DNA of 64,000 nt from a bacterium. GTDB lineage: Bacteria; Auribacterota; Auribacteria; Auribacterales; Auribacteraceae. The notes beneath the pieces were generated by a model. That model saw only the letters and a list, made by a program, of their open reading frames with translations, was not told where the DNA came from and made no database searches. Shown piece after piece: positions 18,247 through 27,501 of the stretch (within the stretch, counting starts at the first letter, position 1; each line of letters begins with the position of its first letter). The translations under genes were made by a program, and so were the position numbers. The stretch is from contig JAHDNF010000002.1 of assembly GCA_018435605.1 (NCBI GenBank), positions 512,538-576,537 of the forward strand, in the 5' to 3' direction.

Positions 18247-18624
18247 ATGAATATTTTGGTAATCGAAGATGAAGAAGCGTTATCCGAACTGCTGGGGTAT
18301 ATCTTATCCGATGAAGGATACGAAGTCACCATAGCACGCGATTATGACGAAGCATTGGATATGCTAGATATAGCACAGTATAATCTGATCATGGCTGACA
18401 TGACCATTCCGGGCGGCAACGGCATTGACCTGATCGACCACGCCAGAGGTTCGCATCCGCTGGCTCAATACATTGTCATGAGCGGCTACGAACTAAACGA
18501 AGAACAGAAAACAAGAGTAGACGAAATGTCGTGCTATTTTCTCAGCAAACCGTTTCGCATCGACGAAGTCAGCGAAATTATCCGCAATATCATAAATAGC
18601 CTCAAGAAAATCAACAACTGCTAA
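18247..18624 (+). CDS. Stand-alone receiver-domain response regulator
   Basis: A single CheY-like receiver of 125 residues: acidic pair in VIEDEEAL (residues 5-12), phosphoacceptor Asp in LIMADMTIPGG (about residue 54), Ser in IVMSGYE and Lys in FLSKPF. It has no output domain, so it probably passes phosphate on or acts by protein contact. The frame is open from an ATG at 18190, which would add 19 residues unlike any receiver; I prefer the ATG at 18247, where the family's first strand begins, although its upstream sequence is only weakly Shine-Dalgarno-like. The sequence resembles the receiver at the end of the hybrid kinase at 37436 (both have DxTIPGG). Confidence 0.87.
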   Translation: MNILVIEDEEALSELLGYILSDEGYEVTIARDYDEALDMLDIAQYNLIMADMTIPGGNGIDLIDHARGSHPLAQYIVMSGYELNEEQKTRVDEMSCYFLSKPFRIDEVSEIIRNIINSLKKINNC

Positions 18625-18625
18625 A

Positions 18626-20074
18626 TTACCACTTGATAGACGCTCTGTAACGTAAGACAGTCTCGCCATCGGTCTCGACAGGCACTGAAAAAGACACTGT
18701 GTCCGCTGATTCTTTTTTAAACGGATGTGTATGATCAACTATTTCCCATTCTCCGGGCACGGTTTCTTTAACAATCACAGTTACATTTTCCTTTTTGTGG
18801 TTGCGGATAGCTATTTCCCATTCCACTTCCTGCAGGTCTTTTCTTACTTTGCGGTAATCTGTTTGTTTGCGTTCGGCTTTGATGTCGAATGCCTCGCCGA
18901 GTTTTACAGTTATTTCCTCGTCTTTAGGCGTATGCGCTATGGAATCTTCTCCTGCAAATTGTAGCATGCCTTCGTGGTCGGCCTTGTAAACCCGTATTAT
19001 TCCTTTAGGCAGAGGTATTCCAAGATTATTTTCCTTGCTGTTTTTGAATTTTACCACCACGTCTACCGGCAACGATTTAAGAGGAGTCGTATATAACGAA
19101 GTGAAATAATACCGCTGGCCGCTTAGCGTGTATTCTTTGGCGGTAGCGATGTCGTTTCCTTCAAAAAGAACTATTTGCTTCATCTGATTTTGCTTTACCG
19201 TAGCCGGCCGGTTGAGGGTATATATATGATACTCGAAAAATTCTTTTTCTTCAAATTGATCCGGAGCGGGCATAGCGGCAGTTTCCATCATGTACCTTTT
19301 AGCTACATAATTTGTCTGGGGAAGCGCCCTGTTTATCTCGCCGGCAACCAGCTTGACCGATGCGTTGCGAAACGACGCGCCGGTTCGGTTGTCAATACTG
19401 ACCCAGCCTGTCAGATCGGCATTAGCGTCGGTTTTGTCAAGCACCATAACATAATTGCATTCCCATGATATACCGCTTGTTAAATATGACACCTCAATAT
19501 CATGGCTGTCGCCTGTTTTATTGTCTACAAGCCACACTAAAGTCGGACGCGCCAGCAGGTCTTCAGGAAGTTCAGGCAAAATAACTCTGCCCGGAAAACC
19601 CAGATGTATTTCGCCGCCTATCTTGAAAACCGGTTGCTGGTTATTTGCCAGTAGAATGGCATCCCTGATTTCTTCCGATCCGTCATAGGAGCTTTTGAAA
19701 ACGAGTTTGACGTCTTTGCCCACATATTTATCCATGAGTTTTTCGTGATTTATCAGGTCGTATTCGTAATTCTGCTCAAGCACGTAAAACGAATCCTGAG
19801 CGGTCAACGAAGCCGCATGTACGGAAGTAGGCAAAATGTGTTCGGCAACGTCCATAAACTGTATCGTATACAAACCGGGACTCAATTTGACCGACCGGAT
19901 ATCTCTGACCAGCCCCAGATTGTCGTTGTATATAGTTACAGCAACGGCAGACTGGCTGGAAGCGTCTATTGTAGCGGTTTTAGGCTGATCGGAATGCACT
20001 TTACCGCATGACACGCTCAGACATAAGAATAACACCGATAAGATATACCCTGATTTATGAAAAAACCCAGGCAT
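18626..20074 (-). CDS. DUF4139 family lipoprotein
   Basis: A 482-residue exported lipoprotein. The first 23 residues are a type II signal peptide with the lipobox LSVSC, so Cys is acylated. The mature part fits DUF4139: an N-terminal domain beginning AVTIYNDNLGLVRDIR, the central VSYLTSGISWECNYVMVLD stretch, a SIDNRTG turn and the C-terminal IAIRNHKKENVTVIV beta domain. The molecular role of the family is unknown; related mucoidy-linked DUF4140/4139 proteins occur in many phyla. AGGAGCG precedes the ATG. It is 21 bases downstream of the secreted protein at 20096, so both are probably exported together. Confidence 0.85.
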   Translation of the reverse strand: MPGFFHKSGYILSVLFLCLSVSCGKVHSDQPKTATIDASSQSAVAVTIYNDNLGLVRDIRSVKLSPGLYTIQFMDVAEHILPTSVHAASLTAQDSFYVLEQNYEYDLINHEKLMDKYVGKDVKLVFKSSYDGSEEIRDAILLANNQQPVFKIGGEIHLGFPGRVILPELPEDLLARPTLVWLVDNKTGDSHDIEVSYLTSGISWECNYVMVLDKTDANADLTGWVSIDNRTGASFRNASVKLVAGEINRALPQTNYVAKRYMMETAAMPAPDQFEEKEFFEYHIYTLNRPATVKQNQMKQIVLFEGNDIATAKEYTLSGQRYYFTSLYTTPLKSLPVDVVVKFKNSKENNLGIPLPKGIIRVYKADHEGMLQFAGEDSIAHTPKDEEITVKLGEAFDIKAERKQTDYRKVRKDLQEVEWEIAIRNHKKENVTVIVKETVPGEWEIVDHTHPFKKESADTVSFSVPVETDGETVLRYRASIKW

Positions 20075-20095
20075 AACGCGCTCCTTGTTTGTTTT

Positions 20096-20704
20096 TTATT
20101 CGAATGCAATATCATCAATATAAATAACACCTTTGCCTGTCCCGTCAGGAAAGCAAGCGGTCTCGAAACAAATAGCCATTGATCCGAGTTTCGTCAGATC
20201 GAAATCGGGACGAAGACCGGTGTACACATTCAAAGGTATTTCCGCTTTCTGCCACTCTTGCGTAACTTTGCCCTCCGGCAGATAATTTCCGATATCGGCC
20301 GATTTAACCGAATCCTCAGCTTCATACCAATACTTGTCAGCCAACCCGACCTGAAAATTTTCTTCGCCACGTTTACCCTTAACCATAAACGTCAGCTTTG
20401 AATAAGCGCTTGCGTCGAAATATTTGCCCATGCTGATCAATTCCGTATAGTAACCGCAAAAACCTGTTGCTTCTTTCTTGAATCCTATATACAACGATTG
20501 TTCGCCGCTGTAGGCATGTTCTTTTGTAGTACCTTTTTTAGCGTCGCTGGGGTCCTTTTTATATGTGGCTGTTTTTGAAAAAAGCGCGTTGCTGAAAGAT
20601 TCAAAGTCATCGAGAAGAAATCTTTCGGTAGCATCTCCGTACATCACTTCACCGGCCAATATACCGACCAACGCAATTGCAAACAACATTCTTGTTTTCA
20701 TCAA
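20096..20704 (-). CDS. Small secreted protein with carbohydrate-binding-like beta fold
   Basis: A 202-residue protein with a signal peptide (residues 1-20, ending near LAGEV) and a single beta-rich domain starting FLLDDFESFSNA, with a YIDDIAFE end. This opening and ending pattern is that of CIA30/CBM11-like jelly-roll domains, which bind glycans or act as chaperones. No catalytic residues can be named. It has a strong AAAGGAG site and is the first gene of a two-gene unit with the DUF4139 lipoprotein. Function is inferred from fold pattern only. Confidence 0.75.
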   Translation of the reverse strand: MMKTRMLFAIALVGILAGEVMYGDATERFLLDDFESFSNALFSKTATYKKDPSDAKKGTTKEHAYSGEQSLYIGFKKEATGFCGYYTELISMGKYFDASAYSKLTFMVKGKRGEENFQVGLADKYWYEAEDSVKSADIGNYLPEGKVTQEWQKAEIPLNVYTGLRPDFDLTKLGSMAICFETACFPDGTGKGVIYIDDIAFE

Positions 20705-21571
20705 AATAACTCCTTTCTATTAAGTTTTAAATTTGAAAAACCATTAAATGTTAAAGGTCATAGTAATCGTTCGAGACTTTTTTTTCAAAGATTTTTTATT
20801 GAAAAAACAAAACTTCAGGCCTACTCACTACATCTTGTGTCTAAACAGGTATTCTTGCCACAATTTATGACACTTTGAGATACATTTTGTTTCAGTAAAA
20901 ATCATTTTTTTAATCGATATACTACATAATCCCCTTTATTATATTTTATCGACACGGCAAACACAATATATCGATTCATACATATATACGCAGTTTAAAG
21001 ATAAAATATTCATCATATAAAAGCTATTTACCTATAACTTTTTGATCCGCAAATATTTATCTAAAAGGCTAAATAATTTGACTATATTATGGTCAAATTA
21101 TTTTCATTTTTCTTTTACTTTCCTGTGTCAGCCTGATTATAACAACCGGAGTATGACGGATATTAAAACAAATTCCGGCAATAAGGCCGTGTTTGTCATA
21201 AAAAGAGCAATTAAAAATGTTTCACAAATTAATTAATTATCATACTGAATTCAAGCGATGAATCATGTTAATTATTATCGATTTACAATTCAACAACAAT
21301 AAGTAATATTTTCAAAATCAAACACACTAAGACGAATTGCTTATTTTACTTGAAATCATATAAATGATATGATTATTATTTTAGAATTAAAGGTTGTAAA
21401 TAACTGATATAATTGATTTTATTAAACATAACCCAACACAGCTTGTTTTTGTTTTATCTATTACACTATATATATTATTTGATTTATTAAAAAACATCTG
21501 AATCAATATAATTTAATCTTAATATACGCGGTATGATTTAATTTTACATCACCGAATTACGGAGGACGTCT
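20705..21571. other. 867-base AT-rich non-coding stretch
   Basis: The longest gene-free stretch in the window and clearly richer in A+T than the surrounding genes. It holds a perfect 12-base inverted repeat (21071-21103, listed separately) and a smaller palindrome, ATCATAT/ATATGAT around 21355-21373. A 64-codon frame at 21042-21236 lacks a ribosome site and a protein-like composition, so I do not call it. The stretch lies upstream of a phage-like gene pair and may be part of a transferred segment. Confidence 0.6.
21071..21103. repeat. Perfect 12-base inverted repeat
   Basis: AAATAATTTGAC at 21071-21082 and its exact reverse complement at 21092-21103 flank a 9-base loop. It is weakly T-rich downstream on the plus strand. 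It could be an operator, a terminator or a small hairpin in a leader; no gene ends just upstream on the plus strand. Confidence 0.6.
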
Positions 21572-22024
21572 ATGGACACAACGAAATCGTATGTAAAAAT
21601 GTGCAGATACGCAAGGGATCTGCAGGAAGGCTGGCGGCCTCAAAGCGGCGATTGGTGGTATGTAAGCGCCCGCGAGCGGTTTTCGCCGATTTTGCGCATA
21701 ACATACGGTCAAGAAATCAAATGGAGAGATTGTGAATCGGAATATTTATTGCCGCACGATATCGGCCTGTACGGGATTGTCTGGCTTCCTAGACAGGATC
21801 AGCTTTTCCGGAGACTTTATTCACAGCAAAATCAGCCTGAGGCGGACTTAGCATGCCAAAGCGATATAGAACAGCGAATTTTCGAGTTTGGCAAGTATCT
21901 TGGCGGCGAATCGAACTATTCTGCCGAAAAACTTTGGCTACTGTTTTTCATGGCGTCCAAATATAAAAGAGTATGGAAAGACGGGCGCTGGATAAAAAAT
22001 CGAAAAGTTTTGGCATATATTTAA
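21572..22024 (+). CDS. Phage-like hypothetical protein
   Basis: A 150-residue soluble protein with no assigned function. The segments IVWLPRQDQLFR (about residue 70) and SAEKLWLLFFMASKYKRVW near the end resemble a family of small proteins common in prophages of Firmicutes and other phyla, where an LPRQDQL motif is followed by a Trp/Lys-rich C-terminus; this is from memory of the family. It starts at an ATG with an excellent GGAGGA site. A small helix-turn-helix gene follows after 35 bases, and an AT-rich gap precedes it, so the pair is a likely remnant or cargo of a mobile element. Confidence 0.75.
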   Translation: MDTTKSYVKMCRYARDLQEGWRPQSGDWWYVSARERFSPILRITYGQEIKWRDCESEYLLPHDIGLYGIVWLPRQDQLFRRLYSQQNQPEADLACQSDIEQRIFEFGKYLGGESNYSAEKLWLLFFMASKYKRVWKDGRWIKNRKVLAYI

Positions 22025-22059
22025 GAACCGATTGCATATCAAATAGAAAGGAGAGAAAA

Positions 22060-22248
22060 ATGGCGTTTTTTTTCAAAGGCCAACGGTATCTGACAATCGA
22101 TGAACTGAAAGAAGTACTGCCGATTCATCCGACTACGTTGAGCAGAATGCTTAAGAAAGGCGATATTCCAGGTGCGGGAAAAATCGGTAAGCAGTGGTAT
22201 CTGCCTGAAGAAAAACTTGCGGAGTATCTACGTATTCGTTTTAAATAG
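22060..22248 (+). CDS. Small helix-turn-helix (excisionase-type) protein
   Basis: A 62-residue protein that is almost entirely one MerR/excisionase-type winged helix: YLTIDELKEVLPIHPTTLSR (residues 10-29) gives the two recognition helices, and GAGKIGKQWYLPEEKLAEYL the wing and third helix. Such proteins bind DNA as Xis-like directionality factors or small repressors. The frame is open from 21973, but the ATG at 22060 has AAAGGAG nine bases upstream and is clearly the start. It lies 35 bases behind the phage-like gene and converges with EF-P across a terminator that belongs to the opposite strand. Confidence 0.85.
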   Translation: MAFFFKGQRYLTIDELKEVLPIHPTTLSRMLKKGDIPGAGKIGKQWYLPEEKLAEYLRIRFK

Positions 22249-22301
22249 CGTTTAGAGCGCCGCATGATTTTGTCCGACGATCATATATCAAAAATCGTGT
22301 C

Positions 22302-22336
22302 AAAAAAGAAAGGACAGCTCGAAATGAGCTGTCCTT
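22302..22336 (-). terminator. Intrinsic terminator of the EF-P gene
   Basis: A perfect 11-base stem (AAGGACAGCTC at 22310-22320 with GAGCTGTCCTT at 22326-22336) and 5-base loop. Read on the minus strand, it is followed by a TCTTTTTT tract. It lies about 30 bases after the EF-P stop. Confidence 0.9.
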
Positions 22337-22366
22337 CAGTAATATATTTAGAGGTAAATACCATAA

Positions 22367-22930
22367 TCAGGCTTTGCCCTGATATTCGCCGGTACGGGTA
22401 TCTATCTTAATGATCTCCCCTTCTTTGATGAACAACGGCACGGTTACTTCCATTCCGTTTTCAAGAATTGCAGGTTTCTGCACGTTTGTAACAGTATCGC
22501 CTTTGACTCCCGGCACAGTGCTGATAACCTTGTATGATTCCGCTACCGGCAGTTCGATGCCGATGGGCTGTTCGCCATGCAGGGTAACGTTGAGGTCCAT
22601 GTTATCTTTAAGATATTTTGCATCATCCCCGATAACATCTGCTTCCATGTGAATGGTTTCGTAGGAGTCAAGTAGCATGAAATAATAAGTATCCCGTTCT
22701 TTGTATAGATACTGCGCGGCTTTGGTGAACAATTCAACCGATTCAAATTCGTCTGTCGGTCTGTGCCGGTTAGCGTATGTTTTTCCGCTGTTGATGTTTT
22801 TGTAAGACATCTGGACGAATGCGCGCAAGTTACCCGGGGTACGGTGTGCCCATTCGGTTACTATATGGATTTCACCATTGAGCATGATAGCGGCGCCTCT
22901 GCGCAGTTGTATAGCTTTAATTGTAGCCAT
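22367..22930 (-). CDS. efp: Elongation factor P with Asn at the modified-Lys position
   Basis: EF-P rescues ribosomes stalled at polyproline by reaching into the peptidyl centre with a domain-I loop. This 187-residue protein has the three beta-barrel domains and the C-terminal signature (VPLFIKEGEIIKIDTRTGEY) of EF-P. Ungapped alignment from the first residue with the E. coli protein places Asn34 (in HRTPGNLRAF, residues 29-38) where E. coli has the beta-lysylated Lys34. The usual PGKG tip is PGNL. The protein therefore cannot be modified on that residue by EpmA, EarP or the deoxyhypusine-like routes. The ATG has AAAGGAA upstream, and a strong terminator follows. Confidence 0.93.
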   Translation of the reverse strand: MATIKAIQLRRGAAIMLNGEIHIVTEWAHRTPGNLRAFVQMSYKNINSGKTYANRHRPTDEFESVELFTKAAQYLYKERDTYYFMLLDSYETIHMEADVIGDDAKYLKDNMDLNVTLHGEQPIGIELPVAESYKVISTVPGVKGDTVTNVQKPAILENGMEVTVPLFIKEGEIIKIDTRTGEYQGKA

Positions 22931-23107
22931 AATATTCCTTTCTTAATATTCGGTTTTTCAGTTTTCGGATAAATCGGGTTATTATACTACAATATTGGAT
23001 AAAAAAAAGCAAGCACGGTTTTAACCTGACCTATTCACGATTATTATTTGAAAAATAGTTCCGGTTGTGTTTGATAAGGCGGTATTACAAAACTATACGC
23101 CGGAGTT

Positions 23108-26100
23108 TTACTGTTTCACAGTATCTACGGTAGCATCTTTCTTTTTGCCGAACCGTGATTTTATTTTGTCAGCCGCTTTCTGAACCACAAAATAAAAAAC
23201 AGGAATGAAAAGAACGCCGAACACTGTTGCAAACAACATCCCTCCGAATACCGCTGTGCCCAGCGCCTTACGCGAATTAGCGCCGGCTCCGGTTGCGATA
23301 ACCAACGGAACCGTGCCAAGCAGAGTAGATAAAGCTGTCATCAAGATAGGCCGGAAACGCAGTCTCGCCGCTTCTTTTGCAGATTCCCATATGGAGTACC
23401 CTTCTTCATGATGCTGTTTGGCGAATTCCACCAGAAGAATTGAGGTTTTTGTGGCAAGTCCGATAAGCAATACGATCCCTATCTGCATATATATATTATT
23501 TTCAAAAGCCCGAGCAAGACTAAACGATACTGCTCCCAGCAGAGCAAGAGGTACAGACAGAATGATGGCAAAAGGCGCGGCCCAGCTTTCATATTGAGCG
23601 GCGAGAAACAAAAACGCAAAAAAAGCGGCTAAAAGAAAAATCAGCGAAGCCTTGCCTCCGGCCTCTATTTGCTGATAGCTGAGTCCAGACCATTCGTAAC
23701 CCATAGAAGAAGGCAATGTTTTTTTCAGCAGTTTTTCCATAGCCGTTATTGCATCTCCGGAACTATACCCCGGTTTAGCCACGCCGGTAATGGTGTTGGA
23801 TGGATACATATTGTAACGAGTGATACTTTGTGGTCCTGTAGTATGTCTAACTGCGGCAAAACTTTTAAACGGAACCATCTTTCCAGCGGAATTGCGAACC
23901 TCAAGGGTTTCTATATCCGATTCCTTCATGCGGTATTTGCTGTCTGCCTGCATGATAACTTTGTAATTTTTCCCGAATACATTGAAGTCGTTGACGTAAT
24001 TTGTGCCCAAGTACGATTGGAGCGTATCGAAAACCGATTTAAGGGAAAGGGAAAGCGTTTTGATCTTAGTACGGTCGATATCAACATACAACTGCGGAAT
24101 ATTCGCCCTGAACGACGAGTTTAATCGAGTCAACACAGGATCGGAATTGCCGTCAAACACTATCTTCTGACCTATTTGATAAAGTTGGGTGTATCCCGCG
24201 TTTCCCCTGTCTTGAATTTGCAGTTCGAAACCGCTGGCAAAGCCAAGCCCCATGATTGGCGGAGGCGTAAACGCCAGACAAAAAGCCTCGCGTATACCGA
24301 ACAGCCGCATTTGTAATGAACGTGTCATGTTAGTTGAAGACAATTCCGGTGTTTTTCGATAACTCCACGGCTTGAGAGAAACAAAAAATGTAGCCGAATT
24401 GGTTGACATGAGACTGTTTAGAATCGAGAATCCGTTTACCGTAACAAAATTGCCGATGCCTTCTGTTTCTTTGAGCATTTCGTTTATTCGAGCGGTTACT
24501 TTTTTAGTGCGTTCCAAGCTGGCTCCGTCGGGTAATTCTACGCTTAAAAAAATAATGCCTTCGTCCTCGTCCGGCAAAAATCCGGTCGGCAATGTGCGAA
24601 ATCCATGTAGACTTAATACACAGATACCTGCAAACAGCAACATAGTGAGTATGGATCTGCGTAATATTCTATTTACAATCCACATATAGCCGTTGGTGGT
24701 TTTTTTCATAAATATGTTGAACAACCGGAAATACCAATTTGCTTTCAGAGATGAGGTAGGACGCAGTAAAATAGCGCACAAAGCCGGACTCAAGGTCAGC
24801 GCATTGATTGACGAGAATACGGTAGCTGTCGCAATGCTCATTGCAAACTGGGTATACAATCGTCCGGAAATGCCGCCGACAAACATTGTCGGCACAAACA
24901 CGGCAAGGAGCACCAGCGTAGTGGCGATCACAGGACCGGTTATTTGTTTCATCGCTTTGATCGAGGCTTCTTTGGGCGATAAGCCTTCGTCGTCCATAAT
25001 GCGCATGACGTTTTCTACTACGACAATCGCATCGTCAACAACTATACCGATAACCAGCACCAGACCGAACAGAGATAAGGTATTGATAGACATCCCTGTT
25101 ATTTTCATGACGAACAGGGTGCCGATAAGTGATACCGGTATAGTTAAGGATGGAATCAATGTGGTGCGCAGATCACCTAAGAATATATAAACCGTCAAGA
25201 TTACCAGCAAAACAGCTATAAACAGCGTAAAAACTACCTCTTTGATGGATTCGTCGATATAAAGAGTCGGGTCGAAAGGGACTCCGTAACTCAACCCTTC
25301 TGGAAAATTTTTTGACAGTTCGTCCATGGCTTTTCTTACATTAGCCGCCACTTCAAGAGAATTGGCTGAAGGCAACTGAAATATTCCCATCATTATAGAC
25401 GGTTGTCCGTTACACTGCGCTTCCGCGCTGTAATCTTCAGCTCCAAGCTCAATCGTAGCGACATCTTTAAGACGCACGATCCTGTTATCTTCCGTAGTTT
25501 TTATAATGATATCTTTAAATTCCTCAGCATCTGAAAGACGCCCAAGTGTCCGGATGGTATACTGAAACAATTGTGTATCGGGTGTTGGCGGCGCGCCGAT
25601 TTTTCCCGCGGCAACCTGTATATTTTGTTCGCGAATGGCGTTAAGAACGTCAACGGTGGTTAATTTTCTTGCTTTCAATAAATTCGGGTCAAGCCATACG
25701 CGCATGCTGAAATCTTTACCGCCGAATACGGTAATACTACTCACGCCGGGAACCCGCATGAGTTTATCTTTGAGATATATATTGATGTAATTGCTCAAAT
25801 AGGCCTGATCATGCCGGTTGTCAGGCGACATTAAGTTGACCATAAGAGCAATATTGGTAGTCCGTTTCCGGGTAGTGATGCCGTACCTTTTTACATCTTC
25901 AGGCAATACCGCCTCGGCTTTTGCAACCCTGTCTTGCACTAACACGGTTGCCATATCTATATCGGTACCGACTTCAAAGGTAACGGTGATGCTAGCCGTG
26001 CCGTTATCGCTACTTTTTGACGACATATATATCATACCCTCGACACCGTTGATTTCTTCTTCGATGGGCTGGGTAACTGTTTCAGCGATAACTTCAGCAC

Positions 26101-26260
26101 TTGCTCCGGGATAGCTTGCTTCGACTACAATAGTAGGCGGCGTGATATCGGGTGTTTTTTCTACGGGTAGCATCGGAATAGCAAGAAGACCGATCAACAC
26201 AATAAAAATCGATATCACAGTAGCAAATATAGGGCGGTTTATGAAAAAGGTGCTAAGCAT
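23108..26260 (-). CDS. RND efflux pump, inner-membrane transporter (HAE1 family)
   Basis: A 1050-residue AcrB/MexB-type proton antiporter. It opens with FFINRPIFATVISIFIVL, has the two large periplasmic loops, and keeps the proton-relay residues: the Asp pair in GIVVDDAIVVVEN (TM4) and the Lys in GLATKTSILLVEFAK (TM10). HAE1 proteins export hydrophobic and amphiphilic drugs, bile-salt-like compounds or dyes in a trimer with a periplasmic adaptor and an outer-membrane channel. Both partners are encoded directly upstream in the order tetR-OMF-adaptor-transporter, 30 bases from the adaptor. Substrate range cannot be read from the sequence. Confidence 0.96.
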   Translation of the reverse strand: MLSTFFINRPIFATVISIFIVLIGLLAIPMLPVEKTPDITPPTIVVEASYPGASAEVIAETVTQPIEEEINGVEGMIYMSSKSSDNGTASITVTFEVGTDIDMATVLVQDRVAKAEAVLPEDVKRYGITTRKRTTNIALMVNLMSPDNRHDQAYLSNYINIYLKDKLMRVPGVSSITVFGGKDFSMRVWLDPNLLKARKLTTVDVLNAIREQNIQVAAGKIGAPPTPDTQLFQYTIRTLGRLSDAEEFKDIIIKTTEDNRIVRLKDVATIELGAEDYSAEAQCNGQPSIMMGIFQLPSANSLEVAANVRKAMDELSKNFPEGLSYGVPFDPTLYIDESIKEVVFTLFIAVLLVILTVYIFLGDLRTTLIPSLTIPVSLIGTLFVMKITGMSINTLSLFGLVLVIGIVVDDAIVVVENVMRIMDDEGLSPKEASIKAMKQITGPVIATTLVLLAVFVPTMFVGGISGRLYTQFAMSIATATVFSSINALTLSPALCAILLRPTSSLKANWYFRLFNIFMKKTTNGYMWIVNRILRRSILTMLLFAGICVLSLHGFRTLPTGFLPDEDEGIIFLSVELPDGASLERTKKVTARINEMLKETEGIGNFVTVNGFSILNSLMSTNSATFFVSLKPWSYRKTPELSSTNMTRSLQMRLFGIREAFCLAFTPPPIMGLGFASGFELQIQDRGNAGYTQLYQIGQKIVFDGNSDPVLTRLNSSFRANIPQLYVDIDRTKIKTLSLSLKSVFDTLQSYLGTNYVNDFNVFGKNYKVIMQADSKYRMKESDIETLEVRNSAGKMVPFKSFAAVRHTTGPQSITRYNMYPSNTITGVAKPGYSSGDAITAMEKLLKKTLPSSMGYEWSGLSYQQIEAGGKASLIFLLAAFFAFLFLAAQYESWAAPFAIILSVPLALLGAVSFSLARAFENNIYMQIGIVLLIGLATKTSILLVEFAKQHHEEGYSIWESAKEAARLRFRPILMTALSTLLGTVPLVIATGAGANSRKALGTAVFGGMLFATVFGVLFIPVFYFVVQKAADKIKSRFGKKKDATVDTVKQ

Positions 26261-26290
26261 TGTATGACTCCTGCCGGATTGACATGTTGA

Positions 26291-27463
26291 TTATATTATC
26301 TTTTTATCATGTTGTTGCACGGTATCTGCGGATTTATGCGCCGGTTGCGGATTCACAGTCATCCCCGGAAAAATAAACTGCAGACCTGTGTTGATATAGT
26401 GTGTATCAGGCGATATACCCGACTCTATCACCCGCATGGCGCCCTCGGAATCGCCTATAACAACCGGACACCGCTTCACCATATTGTTGGCGTCGACTAT
26501 CAACAGATATTTTCCGCCGATATCGGTGCAAAGGGCGGTTTCTTCAACCAGCAATGCATCTTTCTTCGTTCCGACAGGTATTTTCAGGCGTGTGAACATT
26601 CCGGGAAATATATCGCCTTTTTTGTTATCAAACTGCCCGCGCAACAATATTGTTCCCGTATCGGAATCTACGATGTTATCGATGTAGGTAAGAATACCCT
26701 GATGAGGGAACCCTTTTTCATCCATAACGGCGAAATCGAATATGATACCATTCGAGTGAACGCCTGTAATCTGCGCGATAATATCTGATATAACCGTTTC
26801 ACTGACATTGAAATATATATACATCGGGTCAAGTTTGACTACGGTTGCCAGAACTGTGTAGCCGTTAACACCGACAAGATTGCCTGAATCGATCATATTT
26901 CTGTTTATCCGCCCGTCAATTGGGGATTTTATCTGCGTATAACTCAGCCTAAGCGCGGCTTCGTCCAGCGCCGCTTTGCTTGCCATAACCGCGGCTTGAG
27001 CCTGATCGTATTCTGCCTGTTTTGTCGTCAAATCTTGTCTACTTACCGCGTTGTTGCGCACAGCTTCCTGAAAACGATGCAAATCCGCTTCCGCGCGCGT
27101 CAGTTCCGCTTCTTTTGATTTAACTTGAGCCTGAGCCTGTTCGTATTGAGCTTTATAGCTCGCCTGCTCGATAGTGAACAACGTGTCGCCTTTACGGACA
27201 TCAGCGCCATCTTTAAAATTGATTTCCTCAAGGTATCCTGCGATTCTCGCTACAATATCCACCTGTTCAACAGCTCTAGTCTGACCGGTGAACTCGCGGT
27301 AAACCTCTACATCCTTAACCACCGGTTTGATGACACTTACAACCGGTAGCTGTTGTTCCGGCACACTCGCTTGGGGACTTTCATTTGATTTCAATCGAAA
27401 TGCGAAATACCCTGCTAAGGCAATCAATGCCATTGCCAAAAACACAATAAATATCTTTTTCAT
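26291..27463 (-). CDS. RND efflux periplasmic adaptor (membrane-fusion protein)
   Basis: A 390-residue AcrA-like adaptor. An N-terminal hydrophobic helix (about residues 4-22) anchors it. The lipoyl half-motifs appear around IVARIAGYLEEINFKDGADV and SPIDGRINRNMIDSGNLVG and flank an alpha-helical hairpin rich in Ala/Gln/Glu (about 95-170), then comes the beta-barrel (FPGMFTRLKIPVG). It bridges the transporter at 23108 and the outer-membrane factor at 27502. There is no lipobox cysteine after the first helix, so it is probably held by the helix itself. The genes are 30 and 38 bases apart, consistent with one transcript. Confidence 0.95.
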   Translation of the reverse strand: MKKIFIVFLAMALIALAGYFAFRLKSNESPQASVPEQQLPVVSVIKPVVKDVEVYREFTGQTRAVEQVDIVARIAGYLEEINFKDGADVRKGDTLFTIEQASYKAQYEQAQAQVKSKEAELTRAEADLHRFQEAVRNNAVSRQDLTTKQAEYDQAQAAVMASKAALDEAALRLSYTQIKSPIDGRINRNMIDSGNLVGVNGYTVLATVVKLDPMYIYFNVSETVISDIIAQITGVHSNGIIFDFAVMDEKGFPHQGILTYIDNIVDSDTGTILLRGQFDNKKGDIFPGMFTRLKIPVGTKKDALLVEETALCTDIGGKYLLIVDANNMVKRCPVVIGDSEGAMRVIESGISPDTHYINTGLQFIFPGMTVNPQPAHKSADTVQQHDKKII

Positions 27464-27501
27464 CGTAGTATTCTCCTCTAAAAATATTGAATGAATCTAC
27501 A

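Noticed and set aside
21042-21236. 64-codon plus-strand frame in the AT-rich gap
   Set aside because: No ribosome site, low-complexity composition, and it spans the inverted repeat.
23000-23107. Possible terminator after the RND transporter gene
   Set aside because: No stable stem followed by a T-run could be found downstream of the stop on the minus strand.
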